Part shown: in pieces, positions 7,195 to 15,091 of the stretch
Position numbering within the stretch: the first letter of the stretch is position 1
Layout: each line of letters begins with the position of its first letter
NCBI GenBank assembly: GCA_003695205.1
Contig: RFIO01000165.1
Location: 1 to 20,040, forward strand
Direction: 5' to 3'
DNA: 20,040 bases
Source: Deltaproteobacteria bacterium
Lineage (GTDB): Bacteria; Desulfobacterota; Desulfuromonadia; Desulfuromonadales; Geothermobacteraceae
Notes under the pieces: generated by a model
Seen by the model: only the letters and a program-made list of their open reading frames with translations
The model's database searches: none
Told to the model about the DNA's origin: nothing
Translations under genes and position numbers: made by a program

Positions 7195-7197
7195 GCC

Positions 7198-8526
7198 ATG
7201 GCCCTGACCCGCCCGACCCTGACCCGGCAGATCATCCTCGGCTACCTGATCCTGGCCATCTTCAGCCTCAGCGCGGTCGGCTATGCCCTGCTCCGGCTGC
7301 GGGACCAGGCCCAACGTTCCGAATCGCTCCTCTCCACTGACCTTGCGCAATACCGGCGACTGCAGGAACTGTCGGCCCGCCTGAAAACCGAAGAAACCGA
7401 GTCGCTCGGCTTTCTGGCCGAACAGGCTCCCGGCAAGCTTGTCAGCCTGGCCGGAACCGTACTCGCAATCGGCAGCAGCCTCGAGCACCTGAGCGATACC
7501 GCCGATACGGGGAATATTCAGCTTCCCGCCCAGACTGTTGCAGGCTACCGGCGGGTTCTCAACGACTTTCTTCAGCTTTGCCACCGGCGCGAACTGGACC
7601 GTGCCCGTCAGCTTGCTTTCGGCGAACTTGATGCCCTGCGGCACAGTCTGGCCGTCAACGTCGAACGCCTGGCGGACAGACACCTGGAGCGCATCAGCGA
7701 CACCCTGACAACCATATCGCGAGAAGGCTCCCAGACCTACCAGGTGGTTCTGATCCTGGTGATCTGCGGCATCCTGCTCGCCGCGCTGACAGGGGTATCG
7801 CTCTACCTCTACCTGTCAAGCTCTCTGCAGACCTTCGCGCGCATGATCCGCGATTTCGGCGCCGGCAGCTTCAATATCGATCTCGAAATTGATGGCAATG
7901 ACGAATTCAGCCGGCTGGCCCGGGAGATGCGAGATATGGGGCGCAGGCTGCGGGAAATGGAGGAGATGCGGCTCGATGCCAACCCGCTCACGCGACTGCC
8001 GGGCAATCTGGCAATCAGCAAGGAGATCGAGGCTCGCATCGAGCGGGACGAGATCTTCGCCCACGCCTTTGCCGACCTCGATCACTTCAAGGCCTACAAC
8101 GACCGCTACGGCTACCAGCGCGGCAGCGATGTCATCAGCATGACCGGCAACATCATCCGGGAGGCCGTAGCCCGTCTGGGAAACCAGGACGACATGATCG
8201 GCCACATCGGGGGCGACGACTATATCTACCTGACCAGCCCCGAGCGCGCCGAGGACATCGCCCGGGAGATCATCCGGCGCTTTGACGAGGCCATTCCGGA
8301 GTTCTACACCGAGGAGGACCGTAACGCAGGCTGTTTCATCGCGCGCGACCGCTTCGGCGAGGAGCGCCGCTTCCCCCTGCTGAGCATCTCCATTGCCATC
8401 GTTTTGTCGAGCAACTTCAGCCACCCGACCCCGGCCCTGATCGGGCGCGAATGCGCCCGCATCAAGGAGTACCTCAAGGACCGGCCCGGCAGCTGCTTCC
8501 TGCTTGACCGAAGGCATGTCCACTAG
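7198..8526 (+). CDS. Membrane GGDEF-domain nucleotide cyclase with Hypr-like Ser
   Basis: A 442-residue inner-membrane signalling protein. Segments in order: TM helix at about 11-31, an all-helical periplasmic sensor region of about 150 residues (four-helix-bundle type), a second TM helix at 183-206, a HAMP linker (207-258), and a GGDEF domain from about 260. The domain has the NPLTRLPGN lead-in, the metal site D293 in FADLDHFKAYND, and the signature GGDDY at 338-342 in place of GGDEF. Counting from N301 (PleD N335), the guanine-recognising Asp344 of PleD falls on S310, the change that marks Hypr enzymes making cyclic AMP-GMP. The inhibitory RxxD site is absent (NQDD at 329-332). It lies 3 bases after ruvB with no good ribosome site, so translation is probably coupled. 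Product identity needs biochemistry; an inactive domain is also possible. Confidence 0.85.
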   Translation: MALTRPTLTRQIILGYLILAIFSLSAVGYALLRLRDQAQRSESLLSTDLAQYRRLQELSARLKTEETESLGFLAEQAPGKLVSLAGTVLAIGSSLEHLSDTADTGNIQLPAQTVAGYRRVLNDFLQLCHRRELDRARQLAFGELDALRHSLAVNVERLADRHLERISDTLTTISREGSQTYQVVLILVICGILLAALTGVSLYLYLSSSLQTFARMIRDFGAGSFNIDLEIDGNDEFSRLAREMRDMGRRLREMEEMRLDANPLTRLPGNLAISKEIEARIERDEIFAHAFADLDHFKAYNDRYGYQRGSDVISMTGNIIREAVARLGNQDDMIGHIGGDDYIYLTSPERAEDIAREIIRRFDEAIPEFYTEEDRNAGCFIARDRFGEERRFPLLSISIAIVLSSNFSHPTPALIGRECARIKEYLKDRPGSCFLLDRRHVH

Positions 8527-8617
8527 CACTCAAAAAGGGCTTGGCAGCGGCAGGGGCCTATGCTAGCTTGCTTCGGGGGGACAGATTCAACGACAAAGCC
8601 CCGCTGAATTCACCCCC

Positions 8618-8647
8618 AGGGCCGTCATGGTGACGGCCCTTTTATTT
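8618..8647 (+). terminator. Rho-independent terminator upstream of the 766-aa gene
   Basis: A perfect 10-bp stem, AGGGCCGTCA (8618-8627) with TGACGGCCCT (8631-8640), closes a 3-base loop and runs into TTTATTT. It would end the ruvCAB-GGDEF transcript, 91 bases after the GGDEF stop. It sits only 30 bases before the next ATG, so it might instead act as a leader structure for that gene. Confidence 0.75.
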
Positions 8648-8670
8648 CGTCTGACCAGCTCGTCGTTCCC

Positions 8671-10971
8671 ATGCCCCGAAGTGATCTGCAGCAGTTCAGC
8701 AGCCAGCTTGCCGAGTGGATAGCCAACGCCATTGAGCGCGACCGGCTGCCCTTTCGCAAGGTCGAGCGCAACCCGGCGCTCCTGCTGGAGGAGTACCCGG
8801 ATAGCGACTGCCTTGTCCTCTGGATCAACCGTGCCAGTGCCATGGCCGGCGGCCTGATCCTGCTGCCCGACCGGGCGGAAACCCGGACACGGGAGCTTGG
8901 CAGTGAGATGGCCCGGGCGCTGGGGCTTGACCATTTCGCTGTCTGGGGCCGGCGGGAACTGACGCTGCACTCCCGCCTCAATCCCGACGAGACGATCCAT
9001 ATCGACTGGCAACCGGCGGCCGCTTCCGGGCCCGGAAGCCTGCACCGCGGTCTCCAGGACCTGCTCAGCCACATGAAGCTGCGGGCGATCACAACCGACC
9101 CCGGCGCGGACCCGGATCCGATCTGGCTGGCCAACCTGCTCCATCTCAGCCTGACCGATGTTCTGGATGAGATAGAAACCCGACTGCGCACCCACCCTGA
9201 ATGGCAGCAGGGAGAGTGGGCCAGGCATGCGGTCACGGCCCCGGCCCTCCAGAAGGTGCTGCTGGTTATCTGCCGCATGCTGGCCCTGGTCATGACGGGC
9301 CGGATCGGCCGCGGCATTCAGCCGGAAAAGCTCGAAAAGGCCATCAACCAGGCCTGTCGTCTGCTGCCGCCGCAACTGCAGCCGCTGTTTGTACCGATTT
9401 CCGACGAACCGGAACTTCCTCGGCAGGCTGCCGTACGGCTGCACCATCTGCTCCACCGCCTCGGCCAGCTTGACCGGCGGCTCGATCCGACGCGCGTCAG
9501 AAAGGCACTGCTCTGGCTGCGCCCCCTGCTTGAGCCGCACTGGCCACAACCGGCTGGGTCCGCTTCGGCGGAGGACATGCCCCGGCTGATCGTCAACCCG
9601 ACCGACCCGGCCCGATACAGAGACAACGACATCGTTCTGGCCGAGCCGGCCCTGGCCGCCTGGCTGGCCCTTGGCCGCTTCAACCCGGACGATGGCTCTT
9701 TCAAGCAGGTGAACCTGCTTGAGCCGCGCAGCCCGATCGAGGCGGCCGGACAATTGTCCGCCGCGCTTGGGGCGCACACCCCGGCCGGCGACCGGCTGCG
9801 CGTCGACCTGCAGACCAGCCTGCGGCTCTCCTGGCCGGGGCGACGTTTCCGGCTGCCGAAATCGACACTGGTCAACTGGCTGCAGCTTGTACATTTGTCC
9901 GGCCAGATCGCGCCCGGGGGCAGCCTGACAGCCTGCCTGGCCGGTCATCTGCCGGAGGCCGCGGTCGGCCAGGCAATCTGGCCGCTTGTGTCGACCGAGT
10001 TCAGCCTGACCAGGCTGGTTCCACAGCCCGGCCACGTCGAACTGGAAATGCTCCGGGGCCGGGCGGACACACCCTGCAGGCTCGGCAATGTACACGGCTT
10101 CAGCATCGAACTCGACCAGGACCAGGTCGCGGCAGCCAGCTGGCAGCGGCTCGCCTGTCTGCTTCTCTGGCCACGCCCGCTGGTCGACCTGCTGCAAACC
10201 GGTGAACTGGTGCCGGTGCAGGAAACTCCCCCTCCCGATGGCCTGAAGCGCGAAATCGCCCTGTTTGCCCGGTCTGAAGCGGGCCGCAGACTGCAGGCCT
10301 GGGGCAACCATCCGGCCATTCCCCGGGAGCGGACCTGGCCCCTGCCGGCCTGTCCGGCAACGGACCGCCTGGAGCGACTGGCAAACCTGGCCGGAGAAGC
10401 CGAATCCGACCTTGTCGAATCGGGTCAGTTCGAGGGGGAAATCGCCTTCTGGCTGGGCCCGGCCTGGCAGAACCTTGAGATCCCCGAGTGCAGTGGCGCC
10501 CCGGAAGCCACCTCCGGCACCCGGTCGCGGCCGCGCAGCGAACGTATCGCCGAGCAGCTGCTTGTGGACGGCCTGCCGGTCTTCCCGGACCACTATCTCT
10601 ACGACCACTACCGTCCCGAACTGAAAAGCTGGCAACTGCCCGGGCCACTGACCGAACAGGGCCGATTCTTTGCCACCATCGAGCTGGCCACTGAATCCGG
10701 CGACATCATCTGCTGCGACAGTGAACCGGTCGCCGGCTGCCTGCTGCTCGCGTCGCACATGACGCGCGAAGTCTCCCTGCCAACCAGCCCCGAGGTTGCC
10801 ACCGACATCCTCGGCCGATGCCTGGCCGACCTGGACAGGCTGAAAACAGGCCTGCTCGAACTCTGTCGGCAGGAAAACAGCCGGGACCCGGAAAGGCTGG
10901 CCTCGAGCCTCTGGCGTCGCTGGCAGCTGCCCCCGTGGGACCTGCTCGACAGCCTCGCCACTTTCCTTTGA
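8671..10971 (+). CDS. Large protein of unknown function, methylase-like fold suspected
   Basis: A 766-residue soluble protein that I do not recognise as a named family. No signal peptide or membrane segment is visible. Its layout recalls single-chain restriction-modification proteins: residues about 25-110 end in LGLDHFAVWGRRELTLHSR, like an HsdR_N-type or TaqI-type N-terminus but without a clear nuclease triad; 150-290 are helical; and about 380-455 read SLRLSWPGRRFRLPKS, then a helix, then GQIAPGGSLTACLAGHLPEA and FSLTRLVPQP, resembling the post-motif-IV half of N6-adenine methylases. The NPPY/F motif is replaced by LPKS, and I see no SAM-binding FxGxG, so it would be catalytically dead. 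This reading is inference and unverified. The ATG at 8671 has no Shine-Dalgarno sequence; no better start exists. It follows a terminator by 23 bases and precedes queH. Confidence 0.8.
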   Translation: MPRSDLQQFSSQLAEWIANAIERDRLPFRKVERNPALLLEEYPDSDCLVLWINRASAMAGGLILLPDRAETRTRELGSEMARALGLDHFAVWGRRELTLHSRLNPDETIHIDWQPAAASGPGSLHRGLQDLLSHMKLRAITTDPGADPDPIWLANLLHLSLTDVLDEIETRLRTHPEWQQGEWARHAVTAPALQKVLLVICRMLALVMTGRIGRGIQPEKLEKAINQACRLLPPQLQPLFVPISDEPELPRQAAVRLHHLLHRLGQLDRRLDPTRVRKALLWLRPLLEPHWPQPAGSASAEDMPRLIVNPTDPARYRDNDIVLAEPALAAWLALGRFNPDDGSFKQVNLLEPRSPIEAAGQLSAALGAHTPAGDRLRVDLQTSLRLSWPGRRFRLPKSTLVNWLQLVHLSGQIAPGGSLTACLAGHLPEAAVGQAIWPLVSTEFSLTRLVPQPGHVELEMLRGRADTPCRLGNVHGFSIELDQDQVAAASWQRLACLLLWPRPLVDLLQTGELVPVQETPPPDGLKREIALFARSEAGRRLQAWGNHPAIPRERTWPLPACPATDRLERLANLAGEAESDLVESGQFEGEIAFWLGPAWQNLEIPECSGAPEATSGTRSRPRSERIAEQLLVDGLPVFPDHYLYDHYRPELKSWQLPGPLTEQGRFFATIELATESGDIICCDSEPVAGCLLLASHMTREVSLPTSPEVATDILGRCLADLDRLKTGLLELCRQENSRDPERLASSLWRRWQLPPWDLLDSLATFL

Positions 10972-11035
10972 GCGGGAAACCTCCTAAAATGAATTGCTGG
11001 AGACTACGCCTGCCTCGTCGCCCCAAGGAGAGACC

Positions 11036-11575
11036 ATGAACATCCTGATGCACGTCTGCTGTGGCAACTGCGCCATCTATCCGGTCAAGACCCTGCGCCA
11101 GGAAGGGCACCGGGTCGCCGGCTTCTTTTTCAACAACAACATCCACCCCTGGCAGGAGTTTCGCCGGCGACTGGATGCGGCCCGGGAATACGCCGAGCAG
11201 GTCGAACTCGACCTCTGGGTCGATGAGCGCTACCTGCTCGAAGAGTTCCTGGCCAATGTCGCCGCCGACCCGAAAAACCGCTGCGTCTACTGCTACCGGT
11301 CGCGCATGCGCCAGACTGCAGAAAAAGCCGTCGCCGAAGGTTTCGAGGCCTTCACGACCAGCCTGCTCTACTCCCGCTACCAGCAGCATGAATCAATTCG
11401 CCAATACGGCGAGGAACTGGCAGCGGAATTCGGCCTGACCTTCGTCTACCGTGACTTCCGCGAGGGCTGGCGCGAAGGGATCGACATTTCCAAACAGATG
11501 GGCCTCTACCGGCAGCAGTATTGCGGTTGCATCTATTCGGAAATGGACCGCTACTACCGGCCGCCCAAGGACTGA
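11036..11575 (+). CDS. queH: Epoxyqueuosine reductase QueH
   Basis: A 179-residue QueH (formerly DUF208), the non-cobalamin enzyme that reduces epoxyqueuosine to queuosine in the tRNA wobble base. The conserved cysteines are all present: C8, C9 and C12 in HVCCGNC, C83 and C86 in NRCVYCYRSR, and C163 and C165 in QQYCGCIYSE; these bind the iron-sulfur cluster and a nearby metal. TSLLYSRYQQHESI and YRDFREGW are further family blocks. The frame is open from a TTG at 10994, but the ATG at 11036 is chosen because AAGGAG lies 5 bases upstream and homology begins there. A TAAAAT box at 10985-10990 may be its -10 element, although no good -35 is visible. The DUF2905 gene follows after one base. Confidence 0.94.
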   Translation: MNILMHVCCGNCAIYPVKTLRQEGHRVAGFFFNNNIHPWQEFRRRLDAAREYAEQVELDLWVDERYLLEEFLANVAADPKNRCVYCYRSRMRQTAEKAVAEGFEAFTTSLLYSRYQQHESIRQYGEELAAEFGLTFVYRDFREGWREGIDISKQMGLYRQQYCGCIYSEMDRYYRPPKD

Positions 11576-11576
11576 G

Positions 11577-11786
11577 ATGCATCCCGGCAAGCTTCTCATG
11601 ATCGCGGGCGGCCTGCTGGTCGCGGCCGGCCTGCTCCTGCTGCTGGCGGACAAGATCCCGGGGCTGGGACGCCTGCCGGGCGATATCCGCATCGAACGGG
11701 AGAATTTCTCCTTCTACTTCCCGCTCGGGACCTGCCTGCTCCTGTCAGCCCTGCTCTCCCTGGTTTTCTGGCTGTTCAGACGCTGA
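11577..11786 (+). CDS. DUF2905 family small membrane protein
   Basis: A 69-residue protein with two hydrophobic segments (about 5-24 and 48-67) separated by a loop containing GRLPGDIRIE (31-40), followed by NFSFYFPL. That loop and the two-helix layout are the signature of the DUF2905 family, which has no known function and is often encoded beside ruvB, queA or tgt-type genes. Its position one base after queH, a queuosine gene, fits that pattern. AAGGACTGAG, spanning the queH stop, acts as ribosome site. A longer frame from 11451 only overlaps queH out of frame and was not used. Confidence 0.88.
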   Translation: MHPGKLLMIAGGLLVAAGLLLLLADKIPGLGRLPGDIRIERENFSFYFPLGTCLLLSALLSLVFWLFRR

Positions 11787-11788
11787 CC

Positions 11789-12751
11789 ATGACCAACGCC
11801 ACCCCGCCCGGAACACTGCCGACAGGCTTCGGACTCGCACTGGGCAGCGGTGCGGCGCGCGGGCTGGCCCACATCGGCCTGCTCCGGGTGCTGGAACAGG
11901 AGGGGCTGCGACCCGCGGCGGTGGCCGGAACCTCCATCGGCGCCCTGATCGCCGCGCTCTACGCCGCCGGCGTTCCCACTGATGACATGGTCGATGTCGC
12001 CCTCGGTGTCGACTGGCGCCAGCTCGGCCGATTGATCCGCCCTTCGCTGCCGACCAGCGGCCTGGTCGACAGTGAACGTCTCGATCGCTTCTTCGCCGAA
12101 CTGCTGCCGGTCAGGGCCTTCAGTGAACTGAACCTGCCGGTGGTGATGACCGCCACCGATATCGAAACCGGCGAATCGGTTATGCTGCGCCAGGGCGAGC
12201 TGCTGCCGGCCCTGCGCGCCGCGGTCGCCTTCCCCGGCATCTTCCCGGCCGTCCCGGTCCAGGGACGCTTCCTCGTCGACGGCGGCCTGTGCCACCCGGT
12301 GCCGGTCGCCCCGCTCAGGGATCTCGGCTGCAGCCGGGTCGTCGGCATGTGCACCATCCCCGAGGTCGACAAGGCCAGCCACGAAGCCTTTGTTCCCTCG
12401 CCCCGCCCGCGCCGGAGCAGGCCGCGATCGTCCCTGTTCGGGCTGATACGCGCCGAACGGGTCGAAAGGCTCTGGCAGGAGATCTGGGGTCGCAACGGCC
12501 AGGAGCGCAAATCGCCCGACGAACGCAAGCCGCCCAATCTCTTTCGGGTCTTCGCCCAGAGCGTCGCCATCATGGAGAACCAGATCAATTCGCTGCGCCT
12601 GGCCAGCGACGGCATTGACCTGCTGCTGCGCCCGACCTTTGCCGGCATCAACATGTTCGAATTCCACCGCGCCGAGGAGATCATCGCCATCGGCGAGCAG
12701 GCCGGCCGGGCAGCCCTGGCCGAAATCCGAACCCTGGCCGAAGCGCATTGA
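11789..12751 (+). CDS. Patatin-like phospholipase family protein (RssA-like)
   Basis: A 320-residue protein with a patatin domain, predicted to be a serine lipid acyl hydrolase. The oxyanion-hole loop GSGAARG is at 19-25, the nucleophile motif GTSIG at 47-51 gives S49, and the catalytic Asp is D164 in FLVDGG. The order and spacing match the bacterial RssA/YchK group. Beyond about residue 195 there is a basic segment (PSPRPRRSRPRSS, about 206-218) and a helical C-terminal region, possibly for membrane contact. No signal peptide is seen, so it is cytoplasmic or peripheral. It starts 2 bases after the DUF2905 stop without a clear ribosome site, suggesting coupled translation in a queH-DUF2905-patatin unit. 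The natural substrate is unknown. Confidence 0.9.
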   Translation: MTNATPPGTLPTGFGLALGSGAARGLAHIGLLRVLEQEGLRPAAVAGTSIGALIAALYAAGVPTDDMVDVALGVDWRQLGRLIRPSLPTSGLVDSERLDRFFAELLPVRAFSELNLPVVMTATDIETGESVMLRQGELLPALRAAVAFPGIFPAVPVQGRFLVDGGLCHPVPVAPLRDLGCSRVVGMCTIPEVDKASHEAFVPSPRPRRSRPRSSLFGLIRAERVERLWQEIWGRNGQERKSPDERKPPNLFRVFAQSVAIMENQINSLRLASDGIDLLLRPTFAGINMFEFHRAEEIIAIGEQAGRAALAEIRTLAEAH

Positions 12752-12773
12752 ACAACTTTCTGAGCCTGGGCCG

Positions 12774-12801
12774 TTGCCCGTTCAGGCGGCTGTGATAAAC
12801 T
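12774..12801 (+). promoter_or_regulatory. Candidate promoter of the phasin-like gene
   Basis: TTGCCC at 12774-12779 and TAAACT at 12796-12801 are 16 bases apart, and a TGA triplet directly before the -10 box makes it an extended -10. The leader would be about 30 bases before the ATG at 12838. Confidence 0.45.
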
Positions 12802-12837
12802 TTAACTGCTTGGAATAACTGAAAACAGGAGGAAGCC

Positions 12838-13137
12838 ATGATCGAACTGATCGAAAAAGCCATGCTCACCGCCATGGGTGCGGTTTCACTGAGCCAGAAA
12901 AAGGCCGAAGAACTGATCAGTGACATCCGCCAGCGCCTTGACCTGAGCGAAGAGGAAGGACGCGAGCTGCTGCAGCGACTGCAGGATGCCGCGAAGGAAA
13001 ACCAGGCCAAACTGGAGGAACTCGCCCAGCAGGAGGTCCAGAAGGCCTGCCAGCGCATGGGCCTTGTAACCAGTGAAGAATTCGACAAGCTCAAGCGCAA
13101 GGTCAGCCAGCTCGAAAAGAAGCTGAAGGCGCACTGA
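12838..13137 (+). CDS. Phasin-family-like coiled-coil protein
   Basis: A 99-residue, highly charged, almost wholly helical protein. After a short hydrophobic stretch (MIELIEKAMLTAMGAVSLSQ) the sequence is a coiled coil with Glu/Lys/Gln heptads (about 20-70), a break at GLVTSEEFD (75-83), and a final Lys-rich heptad segment (KLKRKVSQLEKKLKAH). This pattern, including the VTSEEFDxLKxKVxxLE ending, matches the PhaF/PhaI-like phasin superfamily found in many deltaproteobacteria that may not make polyhydroxyalkanoate. AGGAGG lies 6 bases before the ATG. It precedes ubiB by 22 bases and probably shares its transcript. Binding to membranes, granules or UbiB is possible but not shown by the sequence. 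Confidence 0.82.
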   Translation: MIELIEKAMLTAMGAVSLSQKKAEELISDIRQRLDLSEEEGRELLQRLQDAAKENQAKLEELAQQEVQKACQRMGLVTSEEFDKLKRKVSQLEKKLKAH

Positions 13138-13159
13138 GAGGCCGCGAGGCCCATCCTTC

Positions 13160-14851
13160 ATGCTGCCTTTCTCCCGCTTCAACCGCAACCTGCGCTCGAT
13201 TCGGCGCTACCGGACCGTTCTCGGCATCCTGATCAAGTACGGCTTCGGGCAGTTCGTCGAACAGCTCAACATCAGTTCCTACCTCGAACTCGGTCGCCGC
13301 ATCGTCACCCTCGGCACAGCTCCCAGGGAGATCGAACGGCTCGGTCAGCCGCAGCGCCTGCGCCTGGCCCTGGAGGAACTGGGGCCGACCTTCATCAAGC
13401 TCGGCCAGCTCCTGTCGACCCGCCCTGACCTGGTACCCGCCGACTATATCCACGAACTGCAGAAGCTCCAGGACAAGGTTCCATCCGTCCCCTTCGAAAG
13501 GGTACGGGCCGAAATCGAGCGTGAACTCGGCTACCCGATCGAGGAACTCTTTACCGAGTTCGATCCGGTGCCGATAGCCGCCGCCAGCATTGCCCAGGTG
13601 CACCATGCCCGGCTCAAGACCGGCGAACGGGTCGTTCTCAAGGTACGACGTCCCGGCGTCGAACAGGTGATTGAGACCGACCTCGACATCCTGATGGGCC
13701 TGGCCTACCTGGTGGAGAACCATGTGCCCGGCGGCAACCTGCTCGACCCGATGGGCCTGGTCAAGGAATTCCGGCGCGCCATTCGGCGCGAGCTCGACTT
13801 CACCCGTGAAGCCAGAACCATCGAAAGGTTCGCGACCAACTTCGAAGACGATGAGGCTGTCTACGTCCCGCAGCTCTTCCCCGATTACGGCAGTGAATGC
13901 CTGCTGTGCATGGAGTACATCGACGGCATCAAGGTCAGCGACCTGGACCGCCTGCGAGCAGAGGGCTACGATCTGCGCCTGATTGCCGAACGCGGGGCCG
14001 GACAGTTTCTGCGCCAGGTACTCGAGTTCGGCCTGTTCCACGGCGACCCCCACCCGGGCAATATCTTCATCCTGCCGGACAACCGCATCTGCCTGATCGA
14101 TTACGGCATGGTCGGACGCATTGGCGATGACCTGAAACAGCAGCTGGTCGAACTGTTGCTTGCCCTTCTGCAGCGGGACGTCGACCGCATCGTCAGCCAG
14201 CTGCTATATTCGGGAGAACTGACCGACGATACCAACCTGAAAGGCCTCAAGCGCGATCTCGGAGATTTCATCGAGGACTACTACGACCTGCCACTGCAGG
14301 ATATCCGAATCGGCGCGCTCCTGTCCGAATTCGTCGACATTCTCAACCATTACCGCATCCGGTTTCCCGCCGACCTGATGATGCTCGCGCGCGCACTGGT
14401 GGCCATGGAGGGACTCGGCCGCCAGCTCGACCCGGACTTCAACATGATCGGCTACCTGAAGCCCTGGCTGGAAAAGGTGGTGCGCGACCGGCTTTCGCCC
14501 GCCAGCCTCGGCCGGGACGCGGGCAAAACGGCGCTTTCCTATGTCAGCCTGCTGCGCAGCCTGCCCAACGACCTGAAGGAATTCATCAACAAGGTCAACC
14601 GCAACAAGTTCAAGATCGACCTGGAACACCGCGGCCTCGAACGGCTGATCCAGGACCTCGACAAATCGAGCAACCGCATCTCCTTCAGCCTGCTGATCGC
14701 CGCCCTGATCGTCGGATCCTCCCTGATTATGCAGACCGACAAGGGGCCTCTGCTGTTCGGCTTCCCGGTTCTCGGTTTTCTCGGCTACTCCATTGCCGGG
14801 TTCCTGGGGCTCTGGCTCGCCATCGCCATCCTGCGTTCGGGTCGGCTCTAG
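13160..14851 (+). CDS. UbiB/AarF/ABC1 (ADCK) family atypical kinase
   Basis: A 563-residue member of the UbiB family, ATPase-like atypical kinases that support isoprenoid quinone biosynthesis. The family-specific KxGQ motif is K80-L-G-Q83 in FIKLGQLLSTRPDL, the Ala-rich nucleotide loop is AAAS at 140-143, the VLK lysine is K161, the catalytic loop is HGDPHPGN at 294-301, and the metal-binding DFG is DYG at 314-316. The C-terminus (about 510-560) has two hydrophobic helices that anchor it to the inner membrane. The ATG at 13160 has only a weak GAGG ribosome site. In an anaerobe it would serve menaquinone or quinone homeostasis rather than ubiquinone, which is inference. It is followed by a 240-base intergenic region. 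Confidence 0.94.
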   Translation: MLPFSRFNRNLRSIRRYRTVLGILIKYGFGQFVEQLNISSYLELGRRIVTLGTAPREIERLGQPQRLRLALEELGPTFIKLGQLLSTRPDLVPADYIHELQKLQDKVPSVPFERVRAEIERELGYPIEELFTEFDPVPIAAASIAQVHHARLKTGERVVLKVRRPGVEQVIETDLDILMGLAYLVENHVPGGNLLDPMGLVKEFRRAIRRELDFTREARTIERFATNFEDDEAVYVPQLFPDYGSECLLCMEYIDGIKVSDLDRLRAEGYDLRLIAERGAGQFLRQVLEFGLFHGDPHPGNIFILPDNRICLIDYGMVGRIGDDLKQQLVELLLALLQRDVDRIVSQLLYSGELTDDTNLKGLKRDLGDFIEDYYDLPLQDIRIGALLSEFVDILNHYRIRFPADLMMLARALVAMEGLGRQLDPDFNMIGYLKPWLEKVVRDRLSPASLGRDAGKTALSYVSLLRSLPNDLKEFINKVNRNKFKIDLEHRGLERLIQDLDKSSNRISFSLLIAALIVGSSLIMQTDKGPLLFGFPVLGFLGYSIAGFLGLWLAIAILRSGRL

Positions 14852-15091
14852 CCCGGACTCTTCACCTGAACGTCCCCGGCAACCAACTGTGGTTGCGGGT
14901 CCACAATCTGTGCTCCACATACCACACACAAAATCCCGGCCGCCGTCAGCACGGGAAACGCCACCACAATTTCCACTTCAATTACAGACACTTGGACAGT
15001 TTTTCGACGCAACCCAAACTTTGGTCTTCTTTTTGCAGAATAAAGTGGCCGCCGGCGCGAGTCGAGCTGAACACAAGGACTGCCACAACCC
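14852..15091. promoter_or_regulatory. ubiB-lpxC intergenic region with hairpin
   Basis: This 240-base stretch has lower GC than its surroundings and no convincing gene. A 7-bp stem, GCAACCA (14879-14885) with TGGTTGC (14890-14896) around ACTG, extends by flanking CC/GG pairs across one mismatch. It has no T tract, so it may be a weak terminator of ubiB. Possible promoter boxes for lpxC are TTGGAC at 14992-14997 and TAAAGT at 15041-15046, but neither has a good partner at standard spacing. Confidence 0.3.

Noticed and set aside
6142..7683. A 513-codon open frame on the minus strand
   Set aside because: It is antisense to ruvB and the GGDEF gene, both of which have clear family motifs; the antisense product has none.
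8527..8617. Possible sigma-54 promoter (TGGCAG followed by a downstream TGCT)
   Set aside because: The GG-to-GC spacing does not fit the -24/-12 rule; the resemblance is superficial.
8587..10758. A 723-codon open frame on the minus strand
   Set aside because: It is antisense to the 766-aa gene, rich in Gln, Pro, Arg and Gly with no domain, and arises from the high GC content and third-position bias of the plus-strand gene.
10994..11035. TTG start for queH
   Set aside because: The ATG at 11036 has AAGGAG at correct spacing and is where QueH homology begins.
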